The translations under genes and the position numbers were made by a program. From assembly GCA_902803635.1 (NCBI GenBank), contig CADCQU010000006.1, positions 1-7,276 on the forward strand: a stretch of 7,276 nt of DNA. The letters are read 5' to 3'. This stretch comes from an uncultured Lachnospiraceae bacterium. Its GTDB lineage: Bacteria > Bacillota > Clostridia > Lachnospirales > Lachnospiraceae. Below, in pieces: positions 6,256 through 7,276 of the stretch (position 1 is the stretch's first letter; every line of letters begins with the position of its first letter). The notes under the pieces were generated by a model. That model worked only from the letters and a program-made list of their open reading frames with translations, was not told where the DNA came from and searched no databases.

Positions 6256-7276
6256 TCAAAGTGGCTTCGGCTGGCCGAGGAATTCGGCAAGCTTTGCGGC
6301 GTGGCCGGAGCTGTGGATGATGCGCCCTGCGGAGCAGGAGCGGAGGAAGCGGACGGCCGGGCTGCGGTGGACAGCCATGCGGTAGAGCGGCTTCTCGTTT
6401 AACTGCTCGTCAGGGAGGAAGATGATCTCGCGGTGCGTCCCGACGGCCTCCATGGCCATCTGGAGGTTTATGAAAAACTGCTCCCGGCTCTGGAAGCGGT
6501 ACAGGTAGGTCGCCGTCTGCTCGTTCGTAAATAGCTCCACGGCGCAGCAGCCGTCGCCGAAGGCGGCGAGCCAGTACTCGTTTTTGGAATCGCCTTCGTC
6601 AGACTCGTTGGCCAGCCCCTTTTGCAGGGCCTGGAAAATGTCCGCAGCGGAATTTGCATTTGCCTGGGAACCCTTGGACAGGGCCTGGAAAATGCCCGCT
6701 GCCGCCTGCTTCCCTGCATTTGCCGTGACGTTCTTTTGTTTCGAATTCGCGGCGGAATCCACGTTCTCCGCCTTGATTTCCTTTAGGTTGGTCCGGAAAA
6801 TGCCCTTCTCGGAGAAGGGTTCCTTGCACGGGACGGCGGCGATTTTGGCGTCGCGTTCCGCCTTGGTCAGGTTCCGCAGGACTTCGCAGCGCTTGGCGAA
6901 CGGAATCGTGTCGTAGCCCATCCGACCGACGGTGTAGACCTCGCCGGTGACGAGGAAGAGGCGGAGCAGGTAGCCGTCAAGCTCCAGCTTTTCCGTGTAG
7001 TAGAGGGGGATGCGCACGGCCTGGCTCGTCTGCGGGAGGATGCATACCGCGTCCGGAACCAGCATGATGAGGCCGCGGCCCGCCTCCGGCGCGTTCCCAT
7101 TTGCGGCCGGAAGGCTGTATTCGCCCTCGCACTTCATGAGCAGCGGCTCCTCGATGAAGAGGGCTTCGAGGGATCTTGCCCCATAGCTCTTCAAAAGCTC
7201 GTCCCAGAAGCCGTCGTAGGAGAAGCCGAGCATGGAGATCTCGATGACGGAGCCGTCCGCCATGTCGAGGAAGACG
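6256..7276 (-). CDS. Unrecognised two-domain protein, 5' end outside the window
   Basis: I cannot assign a function. The frame is open to the window edge (VFLD precedes the ATG at 7263), and the sequence there, VFLDMADGSVIEISMLG, reads like the interior of a beta domain, so the true start is probably upstream. Numbering from the 7263 ATG: residues 1-160 alternate short hydrophobic strands (GLIMLVPDAVCILP, AVRIPLYYTEKL, LLRLFLVTGEVYTVGRMGYDTIPF) and could be a PH-like or other small beta domain; that is a guess from pattern only. Residues about 161-228 form an Ala/Asn/Lys-rich linker with two 18-residue repeats. Residues 229-335 form a second conserved-looking domain (EYWLAAFGDG, ATYLYRF, REIIFLPDEQL, LYRMAVHRSPAVRFLRS). 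No signal peptide or membrane helix is seen in the visible part. I vaguely recall similar uncharacterised clostridial proteins. It converges on the ftsH operon and shares its terminator. Confidence 0.82.
   Translation of the reverse strand, partial: VFLDMADGSVIEISMLGFSYDGFWDELLKSYGARSLEALFIEEPLLMKCEGEYSLPAANGNAPEAGRGLIMLVPDAVCILPQTSQAVRIPLYYTEKLELDGYLLRLFLVTGEVYTVGRMGYDTIPFAKRCEVLRNLTKAERDAKIAAVPCKEPFSEKGIFRTNLKEIKAENVDSAANSKQKNVTANAGKQAAAGIFQALSKGSQANANSAADIFQALQKGLANESDEGDSKNEYWLAAFGDGCCAVELFTNEQTATYLYRFQSREQFFINLQMAMEAVGTHREIIFLPDEQLNEKPLYRMAVHRSPAVRFLRSCSAGRIIHSSGHAAKLAEFLGQPKPL
6589..6696 (-). repeat. Two tandem 54-bp coding repeats in the linker of the minus-strand protein
   Basis: Read on the minus strand, residues 190-207 (GIFQALSKGSQANANSAA) and 208-225 (DIFQALQKGLANESDEGD) share IFQAL-x-KG with an 18-residue period. 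At DNA level CAGGGCCTGGAAAATG occurs exactly at 6625-6640 and 6679-6694, 54 bp apart. The rest of each unit has diverged. IFQAL may form a short amphipathic helix; its role is unknown. Confidence 0.75.

Larger units (their letters stand above)
141..6724. repeat. Dispersed over-represented octamer CATTTGCC/GGCAAATG (9 sites)
   Basis: Sites as GGCAAATG on the plus strand: 141-148, 2806-2813, 4396-4403. Sites as CATTTGCC: 664-671, 1477-1484, 3843-3850, 4717-4724, 6657-6664, 6717-6724. Two more share ATTTGCC (9-15, 596-602), and CATTTGC also occurs at 3481 and 7089. At about 58% GC roughly 0.2 octamers would be expected in both strands of 7.3 kb. Sites lie in all five genes except hpt, plus one just before hpt. 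The function is unknown. Confidence 0.6.

Overview
The window looks like a chromosomal housekeeping locus from a high-GC Firmicute, most likely a member of the Lachnospiraceae or a close clostridial relative. Three things point there: the gene order tilS-hpt-ftsH, the strong resemblance of FtsH and the amylase-family protein to clostridial versions as I remember them, and the AAGGAG-type ribosome binding sites. The family assignment is inference; no 16S or other marker is present. Sampled ftsH lines run at 65-68% GC.

Layout: (1) 1-1380 (+) is the 3' part of tilS (tRNA-Ile lysidine synthetase), whose 5' end lies outside the window. (2) 1502-2032 (+) is hpt (hypoxanthine phosphoribosyltransferase). 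(3) 2054-3892 (+) is ftsH (membrane AAA+ zinc protease), starting at GTG. (4) 3932-6037 (+) is a cytoplasmic GH13 neopullulanase/cyclomaltodextrinase-like enzyme. The four genes lie head to tail with gaps of 121, 21 and 39 bp and no convincing terminator between them, so they are probably one operon. (5) 6038-6255 is a convergent intergenic region with a palindromic repeat copy, a strong bidirectional terminator hairpin and a second stem-loop. (6) 6256-7276 (-) is the 3' part of an unrecognised two-domain protein gene.

The core operon combines tRNA decoding fidelity (TilS), purine salvage (Hpt) and membrane proteolysis (FtsH). The fourth gene adds alpha-glucan metabolism.

The unusual signals are at the DNA level. 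An 85-bp palindromic element with a tail sits in frame inside tilS, in a low-GC stretch (about 44% over 841-1140), and a second copy (52 of 54 core bases identical) sits 3' of the amylase gene. The octamer CATTTGCC/GGCAAATG occurs 9 times where about 0.2 are expected. It is found on both strands, in several reading frames and once between genes, and synonymous codon choice appears to preserve it. The minus-strand gene carries a duplicated 18-residue linker unit. I found no CRISPR array, tRNA, rRNA, transposase or phage gene.
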